Numbered from the stretch's first letter, positions 1 through 12,793 are shown. The stretch: 64,000 bases of DNA from Tolypeutes matacus (GCA_026826555.1 JAKSZT010038899.1:39948-103947); one strand, 5' to 3'. Notes: a model not told the origin generated them from the sequence alone. Translations and numbers: made by a program.

Positions 1-40
1 GGAGGGGGAGTTAATATGGGGTGGGGAAGAGGGGGTGGTT
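1..40 (+). promoter_or_regulatory. Possible G-quadruplex tract in L1 3' UTR
   Basis: There are four runs of four or five G in the first 40 bases, separated by loops of about 9, 1 and 4 bases. G-rich polypurine tracts are a known conserved feature of mammalian L1 3' UTRs. The same tract appears as C-runs on the + strand near 35,215-35,255 in the antisense L1. Folding is inferred only. Confidence 0.5.
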
Positions 41-985
41 TGGTATCTGGGAGTCTCCGGCACTCCGTGTGTGTCTTTGCTGTGACCTAAAACTTCTTTG
101 AAAATTAAATGAAAAATTGGGAGACAATGGGGATTGAGAGGAGGAAGGTGTCATGGCACACCAGACATCTGATAACACAGTGATAAAGGGAAGGAAAAAA
201 GGGAAAAAAGAAGGGAGAAAGGAAATAAAAATGAATATATATATATATTTTTAAGGCATTTCCTTTGCTTTTTTACCCATTTTTTGAATGTCCCAATCCA
301 CTAATTATATTTTATTTGTTTTGTTCTTTGTTTGATTATTTGTTTTTTTTTCCTTCTCTCTCTTTTTTTTCCCCTGAGTTTCCTTATGTTATTCTCTTGC
401 ATGTAAGCTTATCACACTTGTTTCTTTTTTCCTTGATGGTATTCTCTGGCTCACATATGGTGATTCTTGCAATGCAAGAAATTATAACAATGAAGTGGAG
501 CCAGTGGCCACTTGACAGTTTTTGGGTAGGGAGGGGTTGAGCAGTTGAAATACAGGGGCTTCTTTGGGAGTTGGAGGTTGTCCTGAGTACTGTTGTGGCA
601 ATGGATGTAGGCCATTTTAAATCACCACACACCACTCAGAAATGAGTGGGAGAGAGTGTGGTCTACAGTGTGAACTATGGTCTATGGTTGGTGGCAAGGC
701 TCCAGGATGTGTAAGTTCATTGAGGTTGGTGGGCCACACTGTGGGAGATGTTTGTGTGGGATGTGGTGGGAGGTGTGGGAGGTGGGCAACATGGGAATCC
801 CAGTGGGTTCCGTGTAATATTTTACGAAATCTAAGCACCTCTTAAAATATATGTGTGTATATATATATATATATAAATAACATTTTTGTAAGCAAATACA
901 CATATATGCATATATATTTATATATCATTTTGCAAATGTTTGTATGTATTGTGAGAATTTTGATTTTTACCTATAATAAAAAAAA
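1..985 (+). mobile_element. L1 3' UTR end with poly(A) tail
   Basis: This is the 3' end of a LINE-1 whose body lies upstream of the window. It opens with the G-rich tract typical of L1 3' UTRs and runs through AT-rich sequence and TA repeats to an A-rich tail at about 978-995. Bases 1-240 match, in reverse complement, the L1 3' UTR at about 34,990-35,260. Bases 440-985 match the L1 tail at 9,950-10,500. Compared with those copies it lacks over 1 kb between about positions 433 and 440. No ORF2 coding sequence is present. Confidence 0.8.
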
Positions 986-987
986 AA

Positions 988-2375
988 AGAAAAAAAAGTA
1001 CAGCTACAAGAGGTATGAATTTGGATTCAGAATTAAATGATTTGAGAGTTATTTTGGAAGTAATGGAGCAAGAACTCAATCACAGCATTGCTGAAAATGA
1101 AATACTGGTAACCAAGTTAGAAGAATTGGAAAAACAGAAACAAGAAGCTACAAAGCACATGATTTTATTGAAAGACCAACTCTCAGAAAAGTAAACTGAA
1201 GGAGATAGAATCATCAGTAAATTAAAAGAAGATTTGGATAATGGAAAAATGAAAGTTTCTCAACTTGAAGATGATAAAATGAACATTATTAAAGAATTAG
1301 ATATACAGAATGAAAAGTTAATTCAAAGTAAATTTGTCCTTCATAATATGCATTTAACCCAGCAGAAGCTTATGGATAAATTAGGAGATTTAATAAATCA
1401 GCTAAACAAATCACAAAACAATAATTTAAATCTTCAGAAGGAGAATGATCAACTTAAGGTACTTATTACACAAAATGAGGGGGAGTTTTCAAGAGTCAAG
1501 AATGAGTTAACTCAGTCTTAAGCAAAACTTCAACAGTAATTTTAAGGATGATTTACTTAAAGGGAAGTTGAAGTTAGAAACTTAAAGCAAAATCTTTGAG
1601 AAATGGAACCACTCAATAAAAATTTTAATGCTTTTGACATTAAAATGGAAAATGAAAAGTTGTTCTTAGCATATGAAGATGTAAGACATCAGCTGGAAGA
1701 ATCTATTGCTGGTAACAATCAGATTTCTCCATTGAAAAATGCCATTGTGGAGGATTTAATAATGGAAAAAGGATGGTTAGAAGCAGAATTGTGTCAGGCT
1801 GAAAAGAGGCTGTTGGAAGAAGCAAACAAGTATGAGCAAACCATTGGAGAACTGTCTAATGCATGCACCCTGACTAGCTTGGCCTTACAGCTGGAACATG
1901 AGCATTTAATTAAACTAAGTCAAGAGAAGGATTTTGTAATATCCAAACTCAAAAGGAATATTGAGTAAATGGATCAGATCACGAAGTAACTAAAGAAAGT
2001 TTATCATCTAGTTTAGAAGAGCAGAAGCAATTGGCCCAACTTATAAAAGAAAAAGAAATTTTTATTGAAAAACTTAAAGCAAGAAGTTCAGAGCTTGAGG
2101 AGGAATCAGATAAATGTATTCAGGCCTTAAGGAAAAATGACATTTTGTAACAAACCCTAGAGGAAAAAGACAGAAGTCTTGCATCCATGAAAGAAGAAAA
2201 CAATCATCTGAAAGAAGAACTAGAAAGACTCAGGAAACAGCAGAATCAAGCTACACCCGTGGCTGAGTCCAAAATGCGAGATATTACTATGAAACTGGAA
2301 TCTGAAGTGTCTCAGCTGAATATAATAAGAGTAATCTTGAAGAGGAAAGAAAACATCGTCAAAAGACAATTGAAG
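988..2375 (+). pseudogene. TRIP11: TRIP11 (GMAP-210) processed pseudogene, segment A
   Basis: TRIP11 encodes GMAP-210, a long coiled-coil tether of the cis-Golgi. This segment has no introns and translates to Glu/Lys/Leu-rich coiled coil that I recognise as the middle of TRIP11. It includes the stretch ending [11 protein letters not shown] at about 2,340-2,372, where the zinc-finger retrocopy interrupts it. Reading frame is lost repeatedly: stop codons end open stretches near 1,194, 1,521 and 1,968, and frame changes occur between open stretches. By my estimate it starts near human residue 420, so the 5' part is missing or lies beyond the L1 tail that abuts it. The family call is firm because the segments further along match TRIP11 in order; the exact residue numbering is approximate. 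Confidence 0.85.
2361..2375 (+). repeat. Target-site duplication, left copy
   Basis: The 15-bp sequence AAAAGACAATTGAAG occurs here and again at 6,956-6,970. The two copies flank the zinc-finger retrocopy. Removing the insert and one copy restores continuous TRIP11 coding sequence (KTIE followed by DQSQSK). The A-run makes the left edge ambiguous by a few bases. Confidence 0.9.
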
Positions 2376-2409
2376 GGACTCACAAATGCTGAACTGAAGA
2401 AAGAGAAAT

Positions 2410-2670
2410 ATCAGGGGAAGCAAGCACACAGAGGAACTTGGTCATGAGGAAGGAGAGAAGGCCCTGGGAAGAGATGAGCCATTCATCTTATAGTCTACAG
2501 ATGACCTTGTGGAGGAATCAGAGGAGCTGAGCCTGGAGAGAAAAGGAGCTCCAGGAAAAGAGGAACTCAAGAAGCCTGAACCATGGCAAACATCGGCAGC
2601 TGTCTTGCTCCAACATGTGGCTATAGACTTAGAGGAAGGAACTTTACCCATCTGCTTGTCTGGCTGTGAG
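2410..2670 (+). repeat. LTR-derived 5' UTR of the zinc-finger retrocopy
   Basis: This stretch resembles the 3' half of the MaLR-type LTR at 43,689-44,267. Both share, in order, 'gatgagcc'-like words, 'GAGCTGAGCCTGGAGAGAAA', a 'CTTGCTCCAACA' block and the 'gcttt/cttgt...ctggc' stretch before the LTR poly(A) region. The source transcript therefore carried an exonised LTR, or started in one. Confidence 0.7.
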
Positions 2671-2703
2671 TGAAAATCCAGAGGAAGATATATGCCAGCT
2701 TAA

Positions 2704-4106
<1,403 letters not shown>

Positions 4107-4620
4107 AACATCATGAGAGAACTCACTGGAGAGAAACCCTATGAATGTCTTCATGCAGGAAAGCTTTCAGTCGATATTCTCATCTTCAACAACATGAGAG
4201 AAGTCACATTGCAAAGAAATACTATGAATATAATACTTTTGTAAAAGGCCTCTTACATTTCTCTTCCATTAAAAAAAAAAACATGAAAAACTCACACTGG
4301 AGATAAACCCTGTGAATATCATCAGTGTGGGAAAACATTTAGCAATTATTCTGATCTTAGATGACATGAGACAATTCACACTGGAGAGAAGCCCAATGAG
4401 TTTCATCAAGCGAGAAACTTAACAATCCCATCTTCAACAGCATGAGAGAACTCGGAGAGAAACCTTAGAGGTGCCATTTATGTGTGAAAAACTTCAGCCA
4501 ATTTTCTAATCTTAAACACCTTGATAGAACACATACTGTAGAAAAACTGCATGAATGTTGTCTATGTAGGATACCTTTCACCTGTATTTCTCCCCTCAGG
4601 CAACATTAATGAATTTATGC
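4107..4620 (+). pseudogene. Degenerate terminal zinc fingers
   Basis: Weaker finger units continue at roughly 84-bp spacing, for example near 4,140, 4,312, 4,470 and 4,550. Stop codons and missing Cys or His residues are frequent. This is the decayed 3' end of the finger array or a non-coding tail already present in the parent mRNA. Confidence 0.6.
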
Positions 4621-6330
4621 TGGGCAGGAACCATAATATCCTATATCTGGGAAAACTGTAATTATTCTGGCCTTAGACAATAGGAGATTACTCAAATGGA
4701 GAATTTTAACAATTTGAGATAGTCATTCAGTCTATATTCTTATTTTAAATGTAACAACTCACAGTGTAAATATTTTGAATATTTAAGAGACTTCAGCCAT
4801 AGATTTAACCTTTAAACATATCAGAGAACTCACATTCTGGAGAAACACTCTTTTTAATGTGTTCAGAAATTCCTGTAATCATCCATACTTCTTTAGATAA
4901 TCTAATAACATTCATACTGATGAGAATCCAATTGTATGTTATGTAGCAAAGCCCTTAATAGACAAATATTATACTATGTGAGAACAGACATAGTGTAAAT
5001 ATAATGGAAATGGAGAGGCCTCTTCTGCCACTCTAATAAACTAGAAAAATCACATGTGAGGAATTCTACACCTGTACTCAATGTGGGAATGTCTTAATTC
5101 CTAATTTATCCTTTAAATTAAATGAGTGAATTCCAAAAGAGTGAAACACTAGGTCTGTAATCACTGTGCACTCTCATTCAGCCAAAGCTAAGCCTTAGTG
5201 TGCTCAAGGAAACTCAGTTTAAGAATAACCACAAAACATTAAAAAAGAGGAGGAAGATTTCATTAGAAGGATGACACTCCTTGAGGAACTTCCAGAAAAT
5301 TCATTGTGGAGAATGCAATGAAAAATCATGAGAAATCATTTATTCAGAGATTGGGAGGTTATATACATCAAAAATTTTGTTTCTCTGATGGATATTGTTT
5401 GAGGGGTTTGGGAAAATGATTGGTCATCTGATGGATGACTTTGTGAATATCAACTGAAAATTTTATAGATTTGGGGATAGGAAAATGTGTGAAGTCTGTG
5501 ATTTTGGAATCTTTCCCAAAGAAATGAATGGAGTTCTCTGGTTGCCTTTACTGGGTCATTGATTAAATATCTGAAAGGGAGGAACAGATATGGTCTTTTT
5601 GTTCCTAATATTAGATAAAACCATACTTTATCTCTGTGACTAGAACTTTATCAGTGAGTGTGAGAATCTTGCACACAGTAGTTCACTGTGTCAGGCAGAG
5701 GTCCAGATCATTCCCACTTCCCATGGCTAATTCCCAGTTGTAAGTATCCAGGGAAAATGCACTGCCATAATCATCTTGTTAATGAAATATCTAATAGATT
5801 CCAAAACCTTCAAGATGCATAGGCAATGCCATTATGATGGTTGACATTTGGAAATCCTTTCCTTGACATTAATTATTAAAACATTAAGTTCCAGAGCATG
5901 CAAATATGGAAACTCTGTAGCTAAGTTTAAAAAAAAAACAAATTAATTTAATTAATACATATTAGTAAAGAATACAATGCACTCAAAGTGTAATGTCAGT
6001 CGTTTTTTGCCTAATCACATAGTTTTGTATCCATCACCTCAATCATTATTAGAACATTTTCATTATTTCAATAATAATAAACAAAAAACAGAAAAGTGAA
6101 CAAAAATTCATCACCTGTTAATCTCTCTATGATTCCCTTGATGTACATAGCTGCTCTTTTTGGCTATTCTTGTACATTTATCTATTTTAAAGAAGTTTAA
6201 TTGAGATATAGACATATACCTTACAATCTATCCTAAGTGTATAATCAATAGGTCTTTGTATAATTAAAATGTTGTGCCTTAATCACCAAAATAGTTTTAG
6301 AAAAATTACTTTACTCCAAAAAGAAAAAAT
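4621..6330 (+). other. 3' UTR of the zinc-finger retrocopy
   Basis: This AT-rich sequence has no coding potential. Its last part (about 5,930-6,330) resembles, base for base in several words, the antisense L1 3' region at 27,700-27,900, for example 'cattatttcaataataataa'. The parent 3' UTR thus contained an old L1 fragment. Nothing else is recognised. Confidence 0.5.
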
Positions 6331-6770
6331 CAAGGAAATGGATGTGGCTCAAGTGATTGGGCTCTTATCTACCATATAGGAGGTCCAGGGTTTGATTTCC
6401 AGGGCCTCCTCATGAAAGGCAAGCTGAACTTTGTGGTGAGCTGGCCCATGCAGTATTCTGGCCCTCACAGGAGACCTAACCCATGCAGGAGTGCTGGACC
6501 ACATGGAGTCTTGGCCTGCACAGAGAGCTGGCACAGCAAAATGATGCAACAAAAAGAGACACAGAGGAGAGAAAATAAGAGACACAGCAGACCAAGAAGC
6601 TGAGGTGGCACAAGAGATTGAACACCTCTCTCTCACTCCAGAAGGTCTCAGGATTGGTTCCTTGTGCTCCCTAAAGACAAGCAGACACAGAAGAACACAC
6701 AGAGAGCAGACAGCAAACAAAAAACAATGAGAGAGAGGAAAATAAATAACTAAAATAAATCTTTAAAAAA
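6331..6770 (+). mobile_element. DAS-type composite SINE
   Basis: This is a tRNA-derived SINE opening with 'gatgtggctcaagtgattgg' and carrying a B-box-like 'gggtttgatt'. A middle region and a second tRNA-like unit (about 6,605-6,660) follow, with an A-rich tail ending in 'aataaatcttt'. It is closely related to the copy at 12,794-13,227. Flanking A/G-rich sequence obscures the target-site duplication. DAS-SINEs are an armadillo-lineage family. Confidence 0.85.
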
Positions 6771-6955
6771 ATTCTGTTGGAGAAATCTGAAAAGAAAAAA
6801 GAAAAAAAAGAAAAAAACTCCACACCTCTTAGCAGTCACTTTGCAATCTATCTATTCTGCCACAACTCTACGTTTCTAATCCAATTTCACCTTTATAAAT
6901 TGATTTATATTTGCATATTAAATAAATGAAACCAAACAATTTTGAATTAAAAAAA

Positions 6956-6970
6956 AAAAGACAATTGAAG
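6956..6970 (+). repeat. Target-site duplication, right copy
   Basis: Second copy of AAAAGACAATTGAAG, matching 2,361-2,375 exactly. It directly follows the A-run that ends the zinc-finger retrocopy. Confidence 0.9.
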
Positions 6971-8936
6971 ATCAAAGCCAGAGTAAGATGCAACTACTTT
7001 AGTCTTTGCAGGAGCAGAAAAGGGAAATGGATGAGTTTCAATACCAGCATGAGAAAATGAATGCCACATATACTCAGCTCTGTTTTGAGAAAGATGTGGA
7101 CAATAGGAGTTTGCAAAAAAAAAACAACTGAACATGTCATAACCCAGATGCATGAAGGAAGACAGAGCATTCAAACTGAGAATTTTGATATTTTCCTAGG
7201 AACAAAAGTTCAGAGCCTTCATATAAAAATGGAAGTGAACAGAATGATTATCTAAAGCTGAAACTGAAAGATTAGTAAAAGGGATAAAAGAACTAGAAAT
7301 GGAAATTAAACTTCTAAATGAAAAGAATTTATCTTTATCAAAACAGATTGAAAAGCTGTCCAAAGATGAGGTTGCTAAATTAACTCAGATAATCCAGCAG
7401 AAAGATTTGGAAATACAAGCTCTTCATGTAAGAATCTCTTCAGCTCCCTATATTCAGGATGTTGTTTACCTTCAACAGCAACTGCAGTCCTATGTCTAGG
7501 AAAGAGAACAAGTATTAGATGTTTTGAGTGAGAAGACCAGAGAAAATAGCCACCTAAAAAGAGAATATCACAAAATGATGGACATAGTTGTTGCCACAGA
7601 AGCAGCCCTTATTAAGCTGCAAGATGAAAATAAAACATTGTCCACTAGATTTGAAAGTAGTGGCCAGGATATGTTTAGAGAAACTGTGCAGAATTTATCA
7701 TATATTATTCAAGAAATGATATTGAAATAGATGCATTAACTCAGAAATGTGAGACTTTATTGACTGTTTTATAGTCATCCAACAGAGGTGACAAGGTTGG
7801 AGGTGTTAATAGTAATCAGTTTGAGGAGCTACTACAGGAAAATGATTTATTAAACAAGTGAAGAAAATTGAAGAGTGGAAACAACAAATGATGACTATAG
7901 TACAAAATATGCAGCATGAGTCTGCCCAAGTACAGAAAGAACTTCATTAACTTCAGGTCCAGGTTTTGGCTGACAGTGATGATAATTCTATTTTACAGGT
8001 ACACTGTACTGGCATAATCCAAAGTTATGAGCAGATAGAAACCAAATTCAAAAAATTTGGCCATGAATTAAAACAAGTTCAGTACAGTCTAGGGCAGCTT
8101 TGCAACACCAAGGATCTTCTTTTAGGAAAACCTGATATTATTTTACCACAGCTCTCCTCTGGACCATCACTTTTCTCTCAGTTTGAAGAGTCTCTTGGGG
8201 CAATTAAGTTTGATATACACAGTGAGTCTTCTAAATTGCTTCAACAAAAATTAGAAGAGTTAAGAAAATCACTGCAGGAAAAAGATGCAGCAATTAGAAC
8301 TCTACAGGAAATTTTTTTAAAATTATGTGATTCAATTGCTGACACCTCAGAGCTAGAAAGAAAAGATCATGAACAAAATGATTCAGAAATTAAGCAGATA
8401 AAGGAAAATCTAAATGTTTTACAAAAGTTGCTTAAAGAAAAAAACCTCTTAATCGAATCCAAAAGTGATCAGTAACTTTCTTTAAATGAACTTTTCACTA
8501 ACAAAGTGAATGAAAATGAACTTTTGAGACAGGCAGTGATAAACTTGAATGAAAGAATATTAATTTTAGAAATGGACATTTGTAAAGTAAAAGAGCAAAA
8601 TGAAAAAATAGTGGAAACAGCCAGTGTAAAGAAAACAGAATATCAAGCATTACAAGAGACTAACATGATGTTTTCTATGATGCTGCAAGAAGGGGAGTTT
8701 GAATGCCAGGCAATGAAGGAGAAGGCTTTTGCTTTTGAGCAACTATTGAAAGAAAAAGAACAGAGCAAGGCTGGGGAGTTAAATCACCTTTTAAATGCAG
8801 TTAAGTCCATGCAGGATAAGGGAGTTGTGTTTCAACAGAAGAGAGACCAATTTATGTTGGCCCTGAAACACAAACAAATGGAAAACAATGCCCTACAGAA
8901 TGAGGTGCAACATTTAAGTGACAAAGAATTACTCTT
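6971..8936 (+). pseudogene. TRIP11: TRIP11 processed pseudogene, segment B
   Basis: TRIP11 coding sequence resumes exactly where segment A stopped. It covers roughly human residues 885-1,510 by my estimate. Recognisable blocks include [17 protein letters not shown] (about 7,375), [20 protein letters not shown] (about 7,540), [14 protein letters not shown] (about 8,095), [20 protein letters not shown] (about 8,235) and [20 protein letters not shown] (about 8,510). The longest open stretches are 7,966-8,475 (169 codons) and 8,506-8,973 (155 codons, running into insert sequence). Several in-frame stops and frameshifts rule out function. There are no introns, which fits an mRNA copy. The segment ends at the 173-bp antisense insert. 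Confidence 0.9.
8926..8936 (+). repeat. 11-bp target-site duplication, left copy
   Basis: GAATTACTCTT occurs here and again at 9,110-9,120, on either side of an antisense retroposed fragment. TRIP11 reads through if one copy and the insert are removed. Confidence 0.85.
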
Positions 8937-9109
8937 TTTTTTTTTTTTTTTTTTTTTTTGGGAAGGAGGCTAATGCATATTTTATTTCTTGATTCATAAG
9001 CCCAGCCATATTGCCATGATTATGGTAGTATTATTAGCAGTTCAAATCTTTTACAATATTTGATATCTTTTGATAAATATTTACATATTTTTCTTCAGAA
9101 AGGTACTTT
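8937..9109 (-). mobile_element. Short retroposed transcript 3' end, antisense
   Basis: This 173-bp insert begins on the + strand with a T-run of about 24 bases. Read on the - strand it is AT-rich, ends 'gaaataaaatatgcattagc' and then a poly(A) tail. That gives a poly(A) signal (AATAAA) about 20 bases before the tail, as in an mRNA 3' end. Perfect 11-bp target-site duplications flank it. I do not recognise the source transcript, and no tRNA-like boxes are evident. Confidence 0.75.
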
Positions 9110-9178
9110 GAATTACTCTTAAACCAGGAAATATAGAGACTGCATAACAATCTTTTAGAATCAGAAGACTCTTATAAT
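9110..9178 (+). pseudogene. TRIP11: TRIP11 processed pseudogene, segment C
   Basis: A short stretch continues TRIP11 after the antisense insert. It encodes NQEI, a stop codon, then RLHNNLLESEDSY, which matches the known protein at about residue 1,500-1,520. It ends abruptly at L1 tail sequence. The next part of TRIP11, by estimate about 255 codons, is missing before segment D. Confidence 0.8.
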
Positions 9179-10501
9179 ATTTTAGGTAATCTAAGCACCT
9201 CTTAAAATATATGTGTATATATATATATAAATAACATTTTTATAAGCAAATACACATATATGCACATATATTTATATATCATTATGCAAATGTCTGTATG
9301 TATTGTGAGAATTTTGATTTTTACCCATAATATGTCAAGTGGCTAAGAGACTTCAAAGAGAGTCGGGAGGTCATCGCAGAGGTAACTCTTACGCACACCT
9401 CAGTAGGAGCTCATAGAACATCTAAGTGCCTATCACCCCACTCAGTGGGGTTCCTGAGAGCTCCGGAGACACCCTGGTCCTATATAAGGGGGGATAGCCC
9501 CAGAGACTGATGCCTTATCAGTGGGTTCTATTTTGGAATCTGTGCTCCTGAGAGTGACAGAATTAGACTCAAATAAGTCCTCCCTGCACATGGTTCACCA
9601 GTCCCTTCTATTCAAACCTACATGTGATGCTGGAGTTTCTTAGGTATACTTCCAGAGACTGTAGCCTCCCATCTACCTATGTGCCAGGTGTGCAGGAAAT
9701 CTAGGTGGAACTGCAACTCCTACCCTACAGCTCAATGGACTCATCCAAGTCACCTGGTGAGGAGACAATGATGGGAAATGGCCATCCCAGGGAATGGAGA
9801 GGACCTGCATCTGCAGGCAGGATCATCCCACCCACCATATCCCTGGGATATAAGCCCTCTCTCACTTGGAGTTGGAGTGGACATCACCATCCCAGTCGCC
9901 TCTGGATTGGGGGAAGAACTATGGACTAGAGTGGCATTGATGGTATTCTCTTGCTCACATATGGTGATTCTTGCAATGCAAGAAATTATAACAAAGAGGT
10001 GGAGCCAGTGGCCACTTGACAGTTTTTGGGTAGGGAGGGGATGAGCAGTTGAAATACAGGGGCTTCTTTGGGAGTTGGAGGTTGTCCTGAGTACTGTTGT
10101 GGCAATGGATGTAGGCCATTTTAAATCAGCACACACCACTCAGAACTGAGTGGGAGAGAGTGTGGTCTACAGTGTGAACTGTGGTCTATGGTTGGTGGCA
10201 AGGCTCCAGGATGTGTAAGTTCATTGAGGTTGGTGGGCCACACTTGTGGGAGATGTTTGTGTGGGATGTGGTGGGAGGTGTGGGAGGTGGGCAACATGGG
10301 AATCCCAGTGGGTTCCGTGTAATATTTTAGGTAATCTAAGCACCTCTTAAAATATATGTATATATATATATATATAAATAACATTTTTATAAGCAAATAC
10401 ACATATATGCACATATATTTATATATCATTATGCAAATGTCTGTATGTATTGTGAGAATTTTGAGTTTTACCCATAATAAAAAAAAAAAAAGAAAAAAAA
10501 A
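9179..10501 (+). mobile_element. L1 3' UTR with duplicated tail
   Basis: Bases 9,179-9,330 are an L1 terminal tail lacking poly(A). Then a more upstream part of the L1 3' UTR (9,331 to about 10,320) leads to a second, nearly identical tail (about 10,322-10,477) and a poly(A) run ending near 10,501. The middle matches, in reverse complement, 33,958-34,230. The last 550 bases match 440-985. The insert lies between TRIP11 segments C and D. Confidence 0.8.
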
Positions 10502-11091
10502 AAGTCCTAATGAGAAACCTCTTCATTAGATATTTTCACACACCAAAAAAACAAGCATCACGAAGTGTTAAAATTAATGGGAAGCAGCCTGGGTATCAAA
10601 AAGGAGGAAATGGAGCAGTTGTTTACTGAAGATCAGGGTGGTACTAGGTGATGAGTGGGTGGCTTGGAGGAGGATGAAATAGTGTTCCCAACACACCTCT
10701 GAGACCAAATTAACAGTCTATGCTTAATAGTTCTTTTTCAGAACTTTTTGTTAAATTTCTAGAAACCGAATCTCATCCATCTGTTCCAACACCAAAGCTT
10801 TCTGCTCATGACTTGAAACCTCTAGATTCACCAGGAGGACAAAACTAGCCACAAATGTACCACAAATTTTTAAAAATACAGCAGGATCCAGAACCAGTAG
10901 AAGAGCAGATGGGAATCCATTCTTAGCTCCCTGCTCTGCAGCTGTGCCTCTTATCAACCCAGCTGGACTTGGAACTGGTGGGCCTGGGAATCTTCTTTTG
11001 AAACCCATTTCAGATATATTGCCCACATTTACACCTTTGCCATGTCACTTGACAACAGTACTGGAGTTGTATTGAAAGACTTTTAAAGCAA
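10502..11091 (+). pseudogene. TRIP11: TRIP11 processed pseudogene, C-terminal segment D
   Basis: This segment encodes the C-terminal part of TRIP11, including most of the GRIP-related (GRAB) region that binds ARF1 in the real protein. The order [13 protein letters not shown] (about 10,500), EEMEQLF (about 10,605), [14 protein letters not shown] (about 10,743), LKPLDSPG (about 10,815), NPFLAP (about 10,915) and [17 protein letters not shown] (about 10,995) is that of TRIP11. Frameshifts near 10,555 and 10,845, a stop near 10,650, and a one-base loss just before the normal stop (about 11,082) show decay. The native stop equivalent is at about 11,092. Confidence 0.9.
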
Positions 11092-11385
11092 TAGGTGATT
11101 CTCAAGCCAGAAACAATATAGCATTTTAAAACAGGCAAACCAATCTTGAATATTATCTGAATATATTTTATCACAAGGTGGCCTTTTGGAAGAAGTTGTG
11201 TATTTGTTTGTAGTTGTAATTTCTGTAAATTTAATAAAAATATCCTTAACACTTTTAGAAATTGCAAATATCATAGGAAAAGTGTTTTCTATATAATATG
11301 CTTTTTTAATTCTCTGATTTGGCACAATTTAAACTAAAAAGATTTATCTTTTATCTTAATTTACAAAAATAAAAGAAAGAAATGC
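11092..11385 (+). pseudogene. TRIP11: TRIP11 retrocopy 3' UTR
   Basis: AT-rich sequence follows the TRIP11 coding end, with AATAAA signals near 11,233 and 11,368. No long terminal A-run survives, so the exact 3' end and the target-site duplication of the TRIP11 insertion cannot be fixed. Confidence 0.6.
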
Positions 11386-11399
11386 AAATAGCCACTTAT

Positions 11400-11668
11400 C
11401 AGTTAATTTCCTTCTCTGATTTCATAAGAGAGAAGCCCTATGCCTAGTTGCCCACAGCTGAGCTACAGGAGATGGTAGATTCTGGAGGGAAAGGCAGGGA
11501 TCTTGACAGAGTAGGTAGCCCCTTTCACCATGTGGCAAGACCTGAGGATCCCCAGTAGCTGACATTGGTGAGAAAGTATCTCTGCTGGTGCACTGATTTG
11601 GACATTTCCCAGCCTCAGAACTGTAAGCATTTATGCCAAATAAATCTCTATTATGATTTGCTCAGTTT
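11400..11668 (+). mobile_element. MaLR-like LTR, 3' part
   Basis: The segment has the signature of an ERVL-MaLR LTR end: 'gacatttcccagcctcagaactgtaag' followed by 'aaataaatctctatt', a poly(A) signal near the LTR terminus. Only the 3' portion is recognisable. It is older than the solo LTR at 43,689. Confidence 0.5.
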
Positions 11669-12793
11669 AATTAAATATGTCAAGAAGAATTCCTGAGTAT
11701 TTTATGCATTGGGCCTGGCACCCACTGCAAGACATGGATGATGACATCCAAGCTACAGGTCGGGAAAGATAGATGGGGAGAGTATGATGGTAAGGAGGGG
11801 TTACTTGCAGCTCTTCTAGGAACACTCCCCATCACCTCTTTCACTCTGAACGATATATATTCAGTAACTTGATGGAAGCCCATGAAAGAGGCTGTAAGAA
11901 TCTGCTTCTGAAACTGCTCCTTCCAGAATTAGCATGGGGATCCTCAAGCCCATGATCCTTCCTCTTTCCTGAGTCTGCACTCCTCTTCTTCCATCACACT
12001 AGGCCCCATCCCAGTGACTCCATGGCCACTGCCACCATTCTCTCCATCAAGACACCTTCTGCTTTGGCTCCAGGGTGACATGACAGTCTTGTTGACATCA
12101 TCTCCCTTGTCTGCTCATCAGCACCTCCATGACCTCTCATTCTCTTCCCCATTCCATGTGCCACTCCCTGGAAGTCCACCCATGGTCATCTCACCCATTT
12201 CTCCATAGCTAGAAAATCTATTCCCAGAGCCCATAGCTAACAACCTAGAACCTGCTTTATAAATTGGATTTATGGCTCAAGCTGTTCCTCTCTCTCCACC
12301 CCATCTGCTTGTGGGAAAACTATGCCTGTTTCAGGAGGTTCAGCTCACCCAAGTTCCTAGCCTCTAAGAGCTTTCTGCCTTATACAGTGATCCCCACATG
12401 CAAAATGATGGGACTGACATATTTAAACTACTCCATACCTTCCCTTCACTGCATCAAATGTGTTTCTCTCATTATTATTTTTGCTTGTGTAAGTAGTAAT
12501 ACCAAGTGATGAAAACATTAAAATAAATTATATTTTACCATGGAGTAATATCACTGATCTGCAATGACAAATTAATATGAATATTTTGGAATTTCTGGTT
12601 GGTATTGATCTATAGCTCTTCTGACCACATTTTATATGTATACACAGACAGATAAAGAGGTAGAGAATGAGTTCCAGGGTCCAATATCTGTGCATTTGCA
12701 GGTATGCAGACCAAGTGAGTTTCTTTCTCTTGGGAAATGCTGAAATCATGTAAACAACTGCAGCACAAAGTACTTCTTCAAGAGTCATATATA
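11669..12793. other. Unassigned sequence
   Basis: No convincing gene or repeat. The pyrimidine-rich stretch at 11,930-12,500 could be a very old L2-like relic, but I cannot support that. Open frames here are short and lack homology that I recognise. Confidence 0.4.

Noticed and set aside
7966..8973. Two long open frames (169 and 155 codons) as functional coiled-coil proteins
   Set aside because: They are pieces of the TRIP11 retrocopy. The second ends in the T-run of the inserted antisense fragment, and stops separate them.
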